This document shows, one piece after another, positions 7,446 through 14,445 of a stretch of 15,153 nucleotides of DNA (its first letter is position 1; the number at the start of each line of letters is the position of its first letter). Source of the stretch: Legionella longbeachae (GTDB lineage Bacteria; Pseudomonadota; Gammaproteobacteria; Legionellales; Legionellaceae). The notes under the pieces are model-generated. The model did not search any database. It was not told where the DNA came from and saw nothing but the letters and a program-made list of their open reading frames with translations. The stretch covers positions 1 through 15,153 of the forward strand of contig JACPOX010000207.1 of the NCBI GenBank assembly GCA_016191305.1, given 5' to 3'. Position numbers and translations under genes: made by a program.

Positions 7446-8096
7446 CTAAGTCACTTTATTACGTACATATACAGGTTGTGCCTGGGTAGCTGCAACTGGT
7501 TTTAATCCTGAAAACTGGACGAATTGAATCATGGTTGCAGCAGAAGGATATATAGTTACTCGATCACTGATTTGTGATTTTATAGTCTGAGAAAAGTCAT
7601 CCCAATATAAATCGATACCCACTCCAGCAAGAACAATCCTTTGTTGTTCAGGAACAACAAGTTCATGCACAGGACTTACGCGCTCTTCTATTACCCATTG
7701 TTGTTCAGCAAAATAAGCCCAGTACATTTCATGCATACGCGCATCCAATACTGCTAATACGGGTAAATTATTGGTTTGCATTTGTTGACGCACTGACCAA
7801 GCAATCGCAACTAAGCTACTCACTGGAATCACACCTAAATCGTTAGCATAAGCCAAGCCCTTAGCCATGCTGCACGCAATACGCAAACCGGTAAAACTTC
7901 CAGGACCACAACCAAACACTATGGCATCCAACTGATTCATTTGTAAACCCGCATTAACCATTAATTTATCAATCATCGGCAAAACAAATTGTGCATGCGT
8001 TTTTTGATTACTCTGTTCTTCACAAAGCAACTCTTTACCAGTAAATAAGGCCACACTGGCTATTTCAGTAGAAGTATCAATCGCTAACAGTTTCAT
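7446..8096 (-). CDS. tsaB: tRNA threonylcarbamoyladenosine biosynthesis protein TsaB
   Basis: Non-catalytic partner of TsaD and TsaE in making the t6A modification at A37 of ANN-decoding tRNAs. It is an ASKHA-fold protein; TsaB dimerises with TsaD. Visible marks: [17 protein letters not shown] (phosphate-1-like motif with D7), then FGCGPGSFTGLRIACSMAKGLA (GPGSFTGLRI at 64-73), the most conserved segment of the family, followed by PVSSLVAIA. At 216 residues it is close to the usual length. The ATG read from 8096 lies inside the 3' end of the helicase gene (20-bp overlap), so translation is probably coupled. In E. coli, yoaA and tsaB (yeaZ) are also neighbours, which supports both names. No defect is seen. 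Confidence 0.95.
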   Translation of the reverse strand: MKLLAIDTSTEIASVALFTGKELLCEEQSNQKTHAQFVLPMIDKLMVNAGLQMNQLDAIVFGCGPGSFTGLRIACSMAKGLAYANDLGVIPVSSLVAIAWSVRQQMQTNNLPVLAVLDARMHEMYWAYFAEQQWVIEERVSPVHELVVPEQQRIVLAGVGIDLYWDDFSQTIKSQISDRVTIYPSAATMIQFVQFSGLKPVAATQAQPVYVRNKVT

Positions 8097-10035
8097 AATC
8101 CAGCTCTAGTTCTCTAATAAATTTCAATACTTTTTGTTCGTCACGCGTTTTGGGTAACTGCGGTAAACTGGCTAATATTTGTCTTCCATACTCCCTACTG
8201 GTAAGACGAGGATCTGCAATCATTAACACTCCTTTATCCGTATTATCACGAATTAAGCGCCCTACCCCCTGCTTTAAAGCAATCACAGCACCAGGCAAAG
8301 ATAACTCATCAAAACCAGATAAACCTTTTTCCTTCAAATAAGCCATTCTACCGCGAATAATAGGATCAACTGGGCTTGAAAAAGGTAATTTGTCAATAAT
8401 AACACAAGAAAGAGCTTCTCCCTTAACGTCCACCCCTTCCCAAAAAGTTGCAGTTCCCAATAAAACGGCATTACCCAATTGCCTAAAACGCTCTAACAAA
8501 ATAGGTTTTGCCTCAGATCCTTGAACTAATAAAGGATAGTTTAAAGTACTGCCAATCATTTGGGCAACTTGTTTTAAAGCTTTATGGCTAGTAAATAAGA
8601 AAAAACATCTCCCACCTAAAGCTTCGATCAATGGTATCGCTCTGGATAGCAGTGCTTCATAATAAGCAGGGTTCTTAGGATCGGGTAACCCTCTGGGTAA
8701 ATACAACAATGCTTGCTGCTGGTAATCAAAAGGACTTGGCAATAGCAAAGTCTTGGCATCATCTAATCCCAGAGGTTTACAAAAACAATTAAAAGAGTCC
8801 GCCATCGTTAAAGTTGCCGAAGTAAACACATAGGTACAAGCCTGACGTTTAAGCAGCTCACTAAATGGTTCAGCAACATCATAAGGTGTGATATGAAAAA
8901 CTAAGGTATGTTTAAAACGCTCTACCCAGCGAATTTTGTTATTACTCTCCTGAGTAAAAAATAATAAAATTTTGGTAAATTCAGCTAAGCGTTCTTTGCA
9001 GCGTGAAAGTCCAGGAAATTCAGTCATAGAAATCTCATTGAAACATTCCATTAATTCGTCGTTCAATGACAGCCAATTTGCCCAGATACTCATAAAATTT
9101 TTGTTGCGTTTTATTTCATCCCAAGCGATTCGCTCCTCAAATCCAGATATATTATTTAATAATTCATCCATGAGTTTATCCGCTTTATGGCTTAAAGATT
9201 TTAAGGGTTGATTTGCAAGATCCAAAGCAGGCCATTCTTTAATAAGATCATCAAACAAATCACGGAATTGGCGAGTACCAATGCGTTCACCATTAAAATG
9301 TGTGGCTATTTCCGCAAGTTGGTGTGCTTCATCAAAAATGACTACATCAACACCAGGCAATAACTCACCAAACCCTTCTTCCTTTAAGCGAGAATCAGCA
9401 AAGAAAAGATGATGGTTAATCACTACCACATCAGATTCTAATGCACGTTTACGTGCTTTGACCAAAAAACAGCTCTCATAATATGAACATTCTGCACCCA
9501 AGCAATTATCTACTGTTGAAGTAACATAAGGCCAAACTTGAGAATCCTCACTGATTTCGGGTAATTCAGAACGATCACCATTTTTCATTTGTGGGAGTTT
9601 ACTTCGCACATGAGCCACTTCATGCGCACATTGCGGGCTTTGAAAATGACCTTCTTCGGAATGTAGCTCAACGCGATAGCGACAAATATAATTGGATCTG
9701 CCTTTTAGATTTTGAATGCGAGAAGATAAGCCTAGGGCTCTGGCTAAAGTAGGCAAATCTTTTAAATACAATTGATCTTGCAAAGTTTTAGTAGCTGTAG
9801 AAATCAGTGCTTTTTTGCCACTGAGTAAACAAGGAAGCAAATAAGCAAAGGTCTTACCTGTTCCAGTCCCTGCTTCTGCGACTAAAGTAGAACGTTGATC
9901 AATTGCGCTGGCAATAGCCACAGCCAAATCAGATTGTGGCGCACGAGCCACAAATCCAGGAATTGCCGTTGAAAGCCTTCCCTTCTCACTAAGAAATCGC
10001 TGACAAGATTCAGCAAGTGAGGTGATTTCTATCAC
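8077..10035 (-). CDS. yoaA: YoaA/DinG-family Fe-S ATP-dependent DNA helicase
   Basis: Superfamily 2, XPD-like 5'-3' DNA helicase linked to DNA repair. In order: a Q-region; Walker [11 protein letters not shown] (53-62); four cysteines C118, C178, C183 and C189, placed to hold the XPD-type 4Fe-4S cluster; DEAH box [11 protein letters not shown] (residues 235-238); then [20 protein letters not shown] and [11 protein letters not shown] in the second RecA domain. At 652 aa it matches YoaA and is shorter than some DinG proteins. It has no N-terminal exonuclease domain. The start is GTG at 10035-10033, overlapping the ferredoxin stop as GTGA. No good ribosome site is seen, so translational coupling is likely. 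The adjacent tsaB favours YoaA over DinG. In E. coli YoaA works with the polymerase III chi subunit; whether that holds here is unknown. Confidence 0.93.
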   Translation of the reverse strand: MIEITSLAESCQRFLSEKGRLSTAIPGFVARAPQSDLAVAIASAIDQRSTLVAEAGTGTGKTFAYLLPCLLSGKKALISTATKTLQDQLYLKDLPTLARALGLSSRIQNLKGRSNYICRYRVELHSEEGHFQSPQCAHEVAHVRSKLPQMKNGDRSELPEISEDSQVWPYVTSTVDNCLGAECSYYESCFLVKARKRALESDVVVINHHLFFADSRLKEEGFGELLPGVDVVIFDEAHQLAEIATHFNGERIGTRQFRDLFDDLIKEWPALDLANQPLKSLSHKADKLMDELLNNISGFEERIAWDEIKRNKNFMSIWANWLSLNDELMECFNEISMTEFPGLSRCKERLAEFTKILLFFTQESNNKIRWVERFKHTLVFHITPYDVAEPFSELLKRQACTYVFTSATLTMADSFNCFCKPLGLDDAKTLLLPSPFDYQQQALLYLPRGLPDPKNPAYYEALLSRAIPLIEALGGRCFFLFTSHKALKQVAQMIGSTLNYPLLVQGSEAKPILLERFRQLGNAVLLGTATFWEGVDVKGEALSCVIIDKLPFSSPVDPIIRGRMAYLKEKGLSGFDELSLPGAVIALKQGVGRLIRDNTDKGVLMIADPRLTSREYGRQILASLPQLPKTRDEQKVLKFIRELELDYETVSD

Positions 10036-10358
10036 TCTTTCTGCAAATATTGAAGTTTATCCTTAACTTCTTCCCAATCTTTAGCATCCGGTGGCCCATC
10101 CTTTTTGGCAGTAATATTAGGCCAAGTTTGACAAAGCTCTGCATTCAGCTCTTTAAATTGCTGTTGCTCATCACTGAGATCATCCTCAGAAACAATCGCG
10201 TTTACGGGGCATTCAGGCTCACATAAAGCACAATCAATACATTCATCAGGATGAATCACTAAAAAATTAGGTCCTTCATAAAAACAATCGACAGGACACA
10301 CTTCCACACAATCTGTATATTTACATTTAATACAACTTTCTGTTATTACAAAAGTCAT
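10032..10358 (-). CDS. fdxA: 7Fe ferredoxin (3Fe-4S/4Fe-4S), FdxA type
   Basis: Small low-potential electron carrier in the cytoplasm. Its 108 residues match Azotobacter ferredoxin I, with a shift of one in numbering. C9, C17 and C50 are placed for the 3Fe-4S cluster, and C21, C40, C43 and C46 for the 4Fe-4S cluster. C12 and C25 match the extra cysteines of that family. The C-terminal tail (from about residue 57) is acidic and includes [17 protein letters not shown], usual for the group. The start ATG at 10358-10356 has AAGG a few bases upstream on the minus strand. It is the first gene of the operon and overlaps the helicase by 4 bases. Its place beside an Fe-S helicase is suggestive of shared use of Fe-S chemistry, but that is inference. 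No convincing promoter was found in the 136-bp spacer on this strand. Confidence 0.95.
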   Translation of the reverse strand: MTFVITESCIKCKYTDCVEVCPVDCFYEGPNFLVIHPDECIDCALCEPECPVNAIVSEDDLSDEQQQFKELNAELCQTWPNITAKKDGPPDAKDWEEVKDKLQYLQKE

Positions 10359-10429
10359 GATGAACCTTTTGGCTTGGCTTAGAATAGTTAATATTAAAGC
10401 ATAAAAGAGTAGTTTATAAAATGAGTTAA

Positions 10430-10461
10430 CTTAATTTTTAGTTAAGGATAAAATGCTATAC
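10430..10461 (+). promoter_or_regulatory. Promoter of the 10495 gene: extended -10 with a PmrA-like box
   Basis: TGCTATACT at 10453-10461 is an extended -10 (TG-N-TATACT). No good -35 stands upstream. Instead there is CTTAA-N6-GTTAA at 10430-10445. From memory, the Legionella PmrA consensus is cTTAATatT, or (C/T)TTAA-N6-(C/T)TTAA, near the -35 of effector genes. CTTAATTTT (10430-10438) matches 8 of 9 positions of the former; the second half-site has G in place of C/T. The same bases also form a weak inverted repeat, TTAACT-N8-AGTTAA (10426-10445). The -10 overlaps an upstream ATG at 10453, which is therefore unlikely to be the start of translation. Confidence 0.45.
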
Positions 10462-10494
10462 TCGTCCTATAGAGAGAATAATTCGAGGTGCATT

Positions 10495-12030
10495 ATGGTT
10501 CAAGTACAATTCGTATCTGGCAACTACAAAGAAATATGCCAAAAAGGTATACCTGGGTTAACTCCGAGTTGGCTTTTTTACACTGATAATTCCTCTCATG
10601 AAATTCTCAAAGATATTCATCGCCAACTATTTCTTCATACAAATGGCAAAACATTTGATGATTTTATTGCAGCATGGATATCTCCTCATGCTTCAAAATC
10701 TTATACGCAAGGAAATATAACGGCTACACTATTTTCTAAAATGCCACACTTTATGTATTATGTGGAACCATTTAAAGAGAAACTCGATAATAAATATAAG
10801 AATAACGGAACAGATATATGGACGAAATGTGGAGAAAACAAAACAGACATTAGTTTTGCCTTTTTTGATGATGATGGAGTTCCATGTGGTTTTAGTCTTT
10901 ATTTGACCAACGATGATGAAGGTAAACCAAATACTTGGGTAGTATCAGTAATTCGAAATACAACTGCTGAACCTGAATATAGAGAAGCTATTATATTCGG
11001 TCCCCAAGATATTCTTAGAGCCCCAAATGATCCCCTTGTATCTCTTACGGATGCGGAAAAAAAATTATCCTCTTTTATAAATTCCAAAGAGCTTGCTAAT
11101 CATTTAAAAGATATTTTTTTGGCAAATGGAGAGGTTGATATTAGCAAATTAAGTAAATTTGAACCTAATAAACCTTCTGAAAAAGATAATGTAGGCTTGT
11201 TTATAGGTCATACTACCAAAACCGAGGCATTAATAACACAAGAACCTCTCTTGCAAGATTGGAAATTAACTACAGAAGAATTTAATCTTGTTAAAAATAA
11301 AGTAAAAGAAAAACAATCTGAAGCTATCACTAAAGCTTTTGATTGCTATGATTTTGAGGTAAAAAAAGATCATAAAAAAGATATAAAAAATATAGAAAAT
11401 GAATTAAAACAATTTGAAAAACAGTTCATTGAATTAAAAAAATATAAAGAAAATTTGAATAATTCAACAGACTATCAATCAAAATTGAAAAAATATACAG
11501 AAAAGAAGAAAAAATTAGAAGAACATACCCAAAAGTTGAGTGAGTTAAAAAAATATAAAGAAAATTTGAAAACCTCAGAACAATATCCCTTAAAATTAGA
11601 AGACTATAAAAATAAGTTCAACCAATTTAAAGACTATAAAGAAAATTTGAAAGATTCAAACGAATATAAATCAGAATTAGAAAAATATGAATCTACACTT
11701 TTAATATACAAAGAGAGGCTAGCCTCTAATAAATTTAAGTTAGATAATATTCAATTGGATCCAAATAAGATTTCACAGTCAGTAAGAGAATCCAATAAGC
11801 AAACATTTCTTCGTAGAAATGCTGTACCTTCATTCTTTGGCTCAATAGGAGTTCTTGGTGTAATTAGCCTTACTTTAATCGCCTCTGGTGTTTTTGCTCC
11901 ATTTGGCCTAGTGTTATCGGGTTTAACCTTTATCGCAGCACTTGCAGGAATTGCTATTTCTGGGCTGGTAACACTTACTAGTGCTGCAGTAGTTTGGCGT
12001 AAAGAAAGTCAGTTACGAGAGTACAGTTGA
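10495..12030 (+). CDS. Uncharacterised coiled-coil protein with C-terminal membrane hairpin; candidate Dot/Icm effector
   Basis: I do not recognise the 511-residue protein. The ATG at 10495 is chosen because GAGGTG (10485-10490) precedes it; an earlier in-frame ATG at 10453 lies within the promoter. Layout: residues 1 to about 265 look globular, with aromatic-rich segments and no signal peptide. About 265-430 is Lys/Glu-rich coiled coil, with three copies of a KKYKENL or KDYKENL unit beginning at residues 313, 350 and 377. From about 443 to 500, two hydrophobic segments separated by APFG form a likely membrane hairpin, followed by WRKESQLREYS. Coding DNA is more AT-rich than in the neighbours and uses many AAA/GAA/AAT codons. 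A cytoplasmic head, coiled coil and C-terminal hairpin are common among Legionella Dot/Icm substrates, and the PmrA-like promoter box fits. Secretion is inference. It may be cotranscribed with, or once joined to, the 12071 gene. Confidence 0.8.
   Translation: MVQVQFVSGNYKEICQKGIPGLTPSWLFYTDNSSHEILKDIHRQLFLHTNGKTFDDFIAAWISPHASKSYTQGNITATLFSKMPHFMYYVEPFKEKLDNKYKNNGTDIWTKCGENKTDISFAFFDDDGVPCGFSLYLTNDDEGKPNTWVVSVIRNTTAEPEYREAIIFGPQDILRAPNDPLVSLTDAEKKLSSFINSKELANHLKDIFLANGEVDISKLSKFEPNKPSEKDNVGLFIGHTTKTEALITQEPLLQDWKLTTEEFNLVKNKVKEKQSEAITKAFDCYDFEVKKDHKKDIKNIENELKQFEKQFIELKKYKENLNNSTDYQSKLKKYTEKKKKLEEHTQKLSELKKYKENLKTSEQYPLKLEDYKNKFNQFKDYKENLKDSNEYKSELEKYESTLLIYKERLASNKFKLDNIQLDPNKISQSVRESNKQTFLRRNAVPSFFGSIGVLGVISLTLIASGVFAPFGLVLSGLTFIAALAGIAISGLVTLTSAAVVWRKESQLREYS
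11431..11688 (+). repeat. Internal coding repeats, three units
   Basis: Units start at 11431, 11542 and 11623 (spacing 111 and 81 bases, both whole codons) and share TATAAAGAAAATTTGAA exactly. Each unit encodes a KKYKENL or KDYKENL heptad-like segment followed by a Ser/Tyr stretch and another Lys-x-x-Tyr. DNA identity beyond the protein pattern suggests recent duplication by slippage or unequal exchange. The unit number may vary between strains. Confidence 0.8.
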
Positions 12031-12070
12031 TTTAAACAGTTTATCTAATGAAAATACTGCTATAGAAATC

Positions 12071-12724
12071 ATGTTAATGTCAAAACTTAAAAAAATTAAC
12101 CCACATATTAAATATGAAATCTTAGAACAGTTCAAACCAATTACTCCAGAAAAGTTTCCGCAAATCATATTGATTACTAGTTTTGAAAGAATACTTAAAG
12201 AAATCAATAGTAATATTGACCTACACGAATTAGCGAAAAAAGGAGAAATTACTCTTGAGGGCATTCTAAAACAAGCTGAGAAATTGGATATAAAAAATGA
12301 GAATGAATCCTATTTAAGAGCCCTTTTAGGTGCTGGTTTGACAATGGAAGAATTTAAAGAACTAGAGCAAAAGATAAATGAAATAAAAGAAGATACTAAA
12401 TCTTTTGATGAGGAATCTTCCTTTGTTATAAAGGAGGATTCTGAAAATGAACATAAAGTTAATGTGGGAACTGGTTTATCCAATGAACTGCGGGAAGAGA
12501 TTAAAGAATTTCATGATACCCTTCTTAGTCTTACAGGTGAAAATGATAGTCGTGTTCTTTTTCTTAACAAAGTATTAGAGCGCGGTGAACAAGAATTAGA
12601 AGAAGCCTCTAACGTTAAGGTTATACTACCAACTAATATGCCAGAGGTAATAAAAAATAAATCAGACGTTAATATTGAGGAGCTACCTACACAAGGTATT
12701 CAAACGACTAATCAAAACAAATAA
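12071..12724 (+). CDS. Uncharacterised acidic protein, possible partner or split-off C-terminus of the 10495 gene
   Basis: A 217-residue protein that I do not recognise. It is soluble, strongly Glu/Lys-rich and mostly helical by composition. It has no membrane segment, signal peptide or enzyme motif. The N-terminal part (MSKLKKINPHIKYEILEQF) is basic-amphipathic. A segment LAKKGEITLEGILKQAEKLDI and a Glu-rich middle follow, and the tail is polar (EELPTQGIQTTNQNK). The start is uncertain: ATG at 12071 or 12077, neither with a clear ribosome site. The frame is open upstream to a TAG at 11990-11992, through the 3' end of the preceding gene, with no ATG, GTG or TTG in that stretch. It could therefore be the C-terminal part of a protein separated from the 10495 gene by one frameshift, or a coupled second gene 40 bases downstream. 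Base use matches the 10495 gene, so the pair probably arrived together. Confidence 0.65.
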   Translation: MLMSKLKKINPHIKYEILEQFKPITPEKFPQIILITSFERILKEINSNIDLHELAKKGEITLEGILKQAEKLDIKNENESYLRALLGAGLTMEEFKELEQKINEIKEDTKSFDEESSFVIKEDSENEHKVNVGTGLSNELREEIKEFHDTLLSLTGENDSRVLFLNKVLERGEQELEEASNVKVILPTNMPEVIKNKSDVNIEELPTQGIQTTNQNK

Positions 12725-12774
12725 TATTTCCATAGTTTGATGTATAGAATATTGGATTGATATAAGTATAGGGA

Positions 12775-12849
12775 TGTAGGTTGGCTCCCCTGGCCCCACA
12801 AAGGGCTATATGTTAAGCTTGCATTCATTTTGAGCTAGGAAAGCCAGGA
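12775..12849. repeat. Dispersed palindromic repeat, copy 4 (degenerate)
   Basis: The left arm TGTAGGTTGGCTCCCCTGGCC and the following ACAAAGGGCTATATGTTAAGC match copy 1 (ACAAAGGGCTATACTCTAGGC). The right arm is decayed (GAGCTAGGAAAGCCAGG). It abuts copy 5 directly, in the same orientation, downstream of the 12071 gene. Confidence 0.75.
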
Positions 12850-12959
12850 CACTGCGATTAAGTAAGGATTTTGTAGGTTGGGGCTCCGGACCCAACAACA
12901 GGCTACATGTAAGGCGGATTCATGTTGGGCCAGGAACCAATCTACATCAATTCGTAGTG
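12850..12959. repeat. Dispersed palindromic repeat, copy 5
   Basis: Left edge CACTGCGATTAAGTAAGG; core TGTAGGTTGGGGCTCCGGAC (from 12872) to GGCCAGGAACCAATCTACA (ending 12946); right edge AATTCGTAGTG, an imperfect complement of the left edge. Together with copy 4 it fills most of the 324-bp gap between the 12071 and 13049 genes. The rest of that gap holds no visible gene. Confidence 0.8.
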
Positions 12960-13048
12960 ATAGCTCGTGACTTGTCCCGAAGTAGTTTCATTAAATTTTA
13001 ATCATGGAAAGTGTTATTACAAACACTTCATGGCATAAGGAAGATATT

Positions 13049-13450
13049 ATGACAGCACCGACTTTATTTCATTCACCTATGAATGGCTTTATTCATCAAG
13101 AAAGTGTAAGAAAGTACGAGCAACAATTAGCTAAAAAAAAGAACCATTTAATGAATGCTCAAGAGTCTTATCATAAGGCTTCAGATTTGATAGATCAATT
13201 TAAACAAGATGTCTCAACGGCCAAAGAAGAATTAAGACTCCTCGAAAAAGCATTAACTCATTCTAAAGACAGCAAGAAAATAGAAAAATTAGAATTGCAA
13301 AAAAAACAGTACGAACTTTTTATTGAATCTGCTCCTAAAAAACTAGAACCAATCATCCAACGCCTAGATCGATTAGCTGAAAATATCCAAAAATTAGAAG
13401 ATGATATTAAAGAAATAGAAAATCTTCGAACAGAACAACCTCACCCATGA
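13049..13450 (+). CDS. Uncharacterised small coiled-coil protein
   Basis: A 133-residue protein that I do not recognise. The ATG at 13049 is preferred because AAGGAAG (13037-13043) stands 5 bases before it. An in-frame ATG at 13004 would add 15 residues but has no ribosome site. After a short N-terminus (MTAPTLFHSPMNGFIHQES), almost all of residues 18-130 is Lys/Glu/Leu-rich and likely a long helix or two-helix coiled coil, with a Pro break near A95-P96 and P101. It has no Cys, signal peptide or membrane segment. The stop codon lies inside the left arm of a perfect 8-bp inverted repeat. It stands alone between repeat copy 5 and a possible minus-strand ORF. It could be a structural, secreted or phage-derived protein; there is no evidence to choose. 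Confidence 0.65.
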   Translation: MTAPTLFHSPMNGFIHQESVRKYEQQLAKKKNHLMNAQESYHKASDLIDQFKQDVSTAKEELRLLEKALTHSKDSKKIEKLELQKKQYELFIESAPKKLEPIIQRLDRLAENIQKLEDDIKEIENLRTEQPHP

Positions 13451-13479
13451 TTTATTCATGGGTATCTGGGCAAAGCCCA
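13443..13479 (+). terminator. Two hairpins at the end of the coiled-coil gene
   Basis: ACCCATGA-TTTAT-TCATGGGT (13443-13463) is a perfect 8-bp stem that includes the stop codon. TGGGC-AAA-GCCCA (13467-13479) follows at once. No T-run follows, so this is a terminator-like or mRNA-protecting structure rather than a standard intrinsic terminator. Confidence 0.45.
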
Positions 13480-13492
13480 ATTAATCTATAAA

Positions 13493-13672
13493 TCAACATT
13501 TTGAAAAATTTCTTTCACAAAATTTTTGAGATTTATCCCATAAATACAATACAAAATCTTCTGCTGATTCTTTAGCGAAATCAAAAGCAAATTGAGTATT
13601 TATAGCGAGTTTATCTTTCATATGCATTTTTGGATCATTATTCAGACTATTATATTTTTTGGCCAATCCCAT
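13493..13672 (-). CDS. Possible small protein, 59 aa
   Basis: Minus-strand frame starting ATG at 13672-13670 and ending TGA at 13495-13493: MGLAKKYNSLNNDPKMHMKD, then KLAINTQFAFDFAKESAEDF and VLYLWDKSQKFCERNFSKC. The C-terminal two thirds read like a soluble amphipathic helix with aromatic residues and a final Cys. That is unlike the random translation of AT-rich DNA, which usually gives runs of Lys/Asn/Ile. Against it: no ribosome site precedes the ATG, an in-frame stop lies just upstream, and internal ATGs at codons 16 and 18 are no better placed. The function is unknown. It occupies most of the otherwise empty 334-bp stretch between the 13049 and 13785 genes, in opposite orientation to both. 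Confidence 0.35.
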   Translation of the reverse strand: MGLAKKYNSLNNDPKMHMKDKLAINTQFAFDFAKESAEDFVLYLWDKSQKFCERNFSKC

Positions 13673-13784
13673 AAAAATTGTCTATATTTATAAACAACTA
13701 GGATTATTTTATGCAATAGAACTACCAAGTGGGTTTTAAGTAAAACTGAGAGTTTGTTTGCTACAGGTTATAAAGGGAGTTATT

Positions 13785-14342
13785 ATGCCTATACATGAGA
13801 GACGTCAACATTTTCGAATAGAAGATCATATCTATTTTAACTACCAAATTATGGAGTCTGGAGAAATTTGTTCTGATCGCGCCATAACCGATCAACTTTT
13901 AGGCAAAAATGGACAAAGATATCTGGAGGCAGCACATTATTTTCAAGAAATTGATTATGAGTTGACTGAATTAACTCAAGTGATCGCCCTGAAAGATCCA
14001 GCAATAGCCCACTATCTGAATCTATTAAATACAAAAATAGATTTTTTATCCAGACAAATGCTGATGACAAGCTCTCTTGAACTTCGTAAAGTCAACATTA
14101 GCCTCGGTGGAATGGCATTTAAAACCACAGAACTTATTAAAGAAAATTCTCATTTAAAAATGGTGATACATACTAAACCCAAAATGATACCTATAATTAT
14201 TTATGCGACAGTCGTGTATAGCCAATATATAAATGATCATACCTACCGTACAGCTGTGACATTTAATAGTCTAACAAATGAACAAGAACAACTTCTATCT
14301 CAACATATTTTATTAGCCCAAGCAAAAAATCGCTCAGACTAG
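13785..14342 (+). CDS. PilZ-domain protein (putative c-di-GMP receptor)
   Basis: PilZ domains bind cyclic di-GMP and control pili, motility or exopolysaccharide. The N-terminus MPIHERRQHFRIEDHIYFNY holds the RxxxR motif (R7 and R11). The second motif, (D/N)xSxxG, is at N104-I-S106-L-G-G109 in KVNISLGGMAFKT. Between them is an insert of about 80 residues that is mostly helical by look, longer than in a minimal PilZ domain. The C-terminal beta part follows (VIHTKPKMIPIIIYATVVYSQ). The start is ATG 13785 because AAGGGAG (13773-13779) lies 5 bases before it; an ATG at 13758 without such a site would add nine residues. It has 185 aa, no membrane segment and is probably cytoplasmic. N for D in motif 2 occurs in known binders. 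The partner is unknown. The pilin gene is 9 kb away, so a link is only suggestive. Confidence 0.82.
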   Translation: MPIHERRQHFRIEDHIYFNYQIMESGEICSDRAITDQLLGKNGQRYLEAAHYFQEIDYELTELTQVIALKDPAIAHYLNLLNTKIDFLSRQMLMTSSLELRKVNISLGGMAFKTTELIKENSHLKMVIHTKPKMIPIIIYATVVYSQYINDHTYRTAVTFNSLTNEQEQLLSQHILLAQAKNRSD

Positions 14343-14445
14343 GGCCTGTTTAAAAACTCTAAAAAATAAATTATTTAAATTTTAAGTACCAAACTGCTGA
14401 ATAACTCGTAAAATATATATGTTGTTATAAAATTAGAGGCAAAAT

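Noticed and set aside
8972-9211. 79-codon plus-strand frame inside the helicase gene
   Set aside because: It is the antisense of a well-supported helicase, is Ser-rich and lacks motifs.
10453-10494. Upstream in-frame ATG giving a 525-aa form of the effector-like protein
   Set aside because: The ATG at 10453 overlaps the extended -10 and has no ribosome site, while the ATG at 10495 has GAGGTG at the right distance.
12013-12264. 83-codon open frame on the minus strand
   Set aside because: It lies opposite the 12071 gene, gives a Ser/Ile/Leu-rich translation typical of antisense to Glu/Lys-rich coding DNA, and has no ribosome site.
10495-12724. Toxin-antitoxin or abortive-infection pair
   Set aside because: The proteins are far larger than usual pairs, show no nuclease, kinase or DNA-binding motif, and the order and spacing do not suggest an antitoxin.
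12775-12959. Tandem palindromes as a possible CRISPR array
   Set aside because: Only two copies, unequal and imperfect, with no spacers of constant length and no cas genes; the same unit occurs alone elsewhere in the window.
13004-13048. N-terminal extension of the 13049 coiled-coil protein
   Set aside because: No ribosome site stands before the ATG at 13004, whereas AAGGAAG precedes 13049.
13502-13515. LetA-box-like string TGAAAAATTTCTTT, perhaps driving an RsmY/RsmZ-type RNA
   Set aside because: It matches about 10 of 12 fixed positions in very AT-rich DNA, has no promoter or series of GGA motifs beside it, and lies in the 3' part of a possible ORF.
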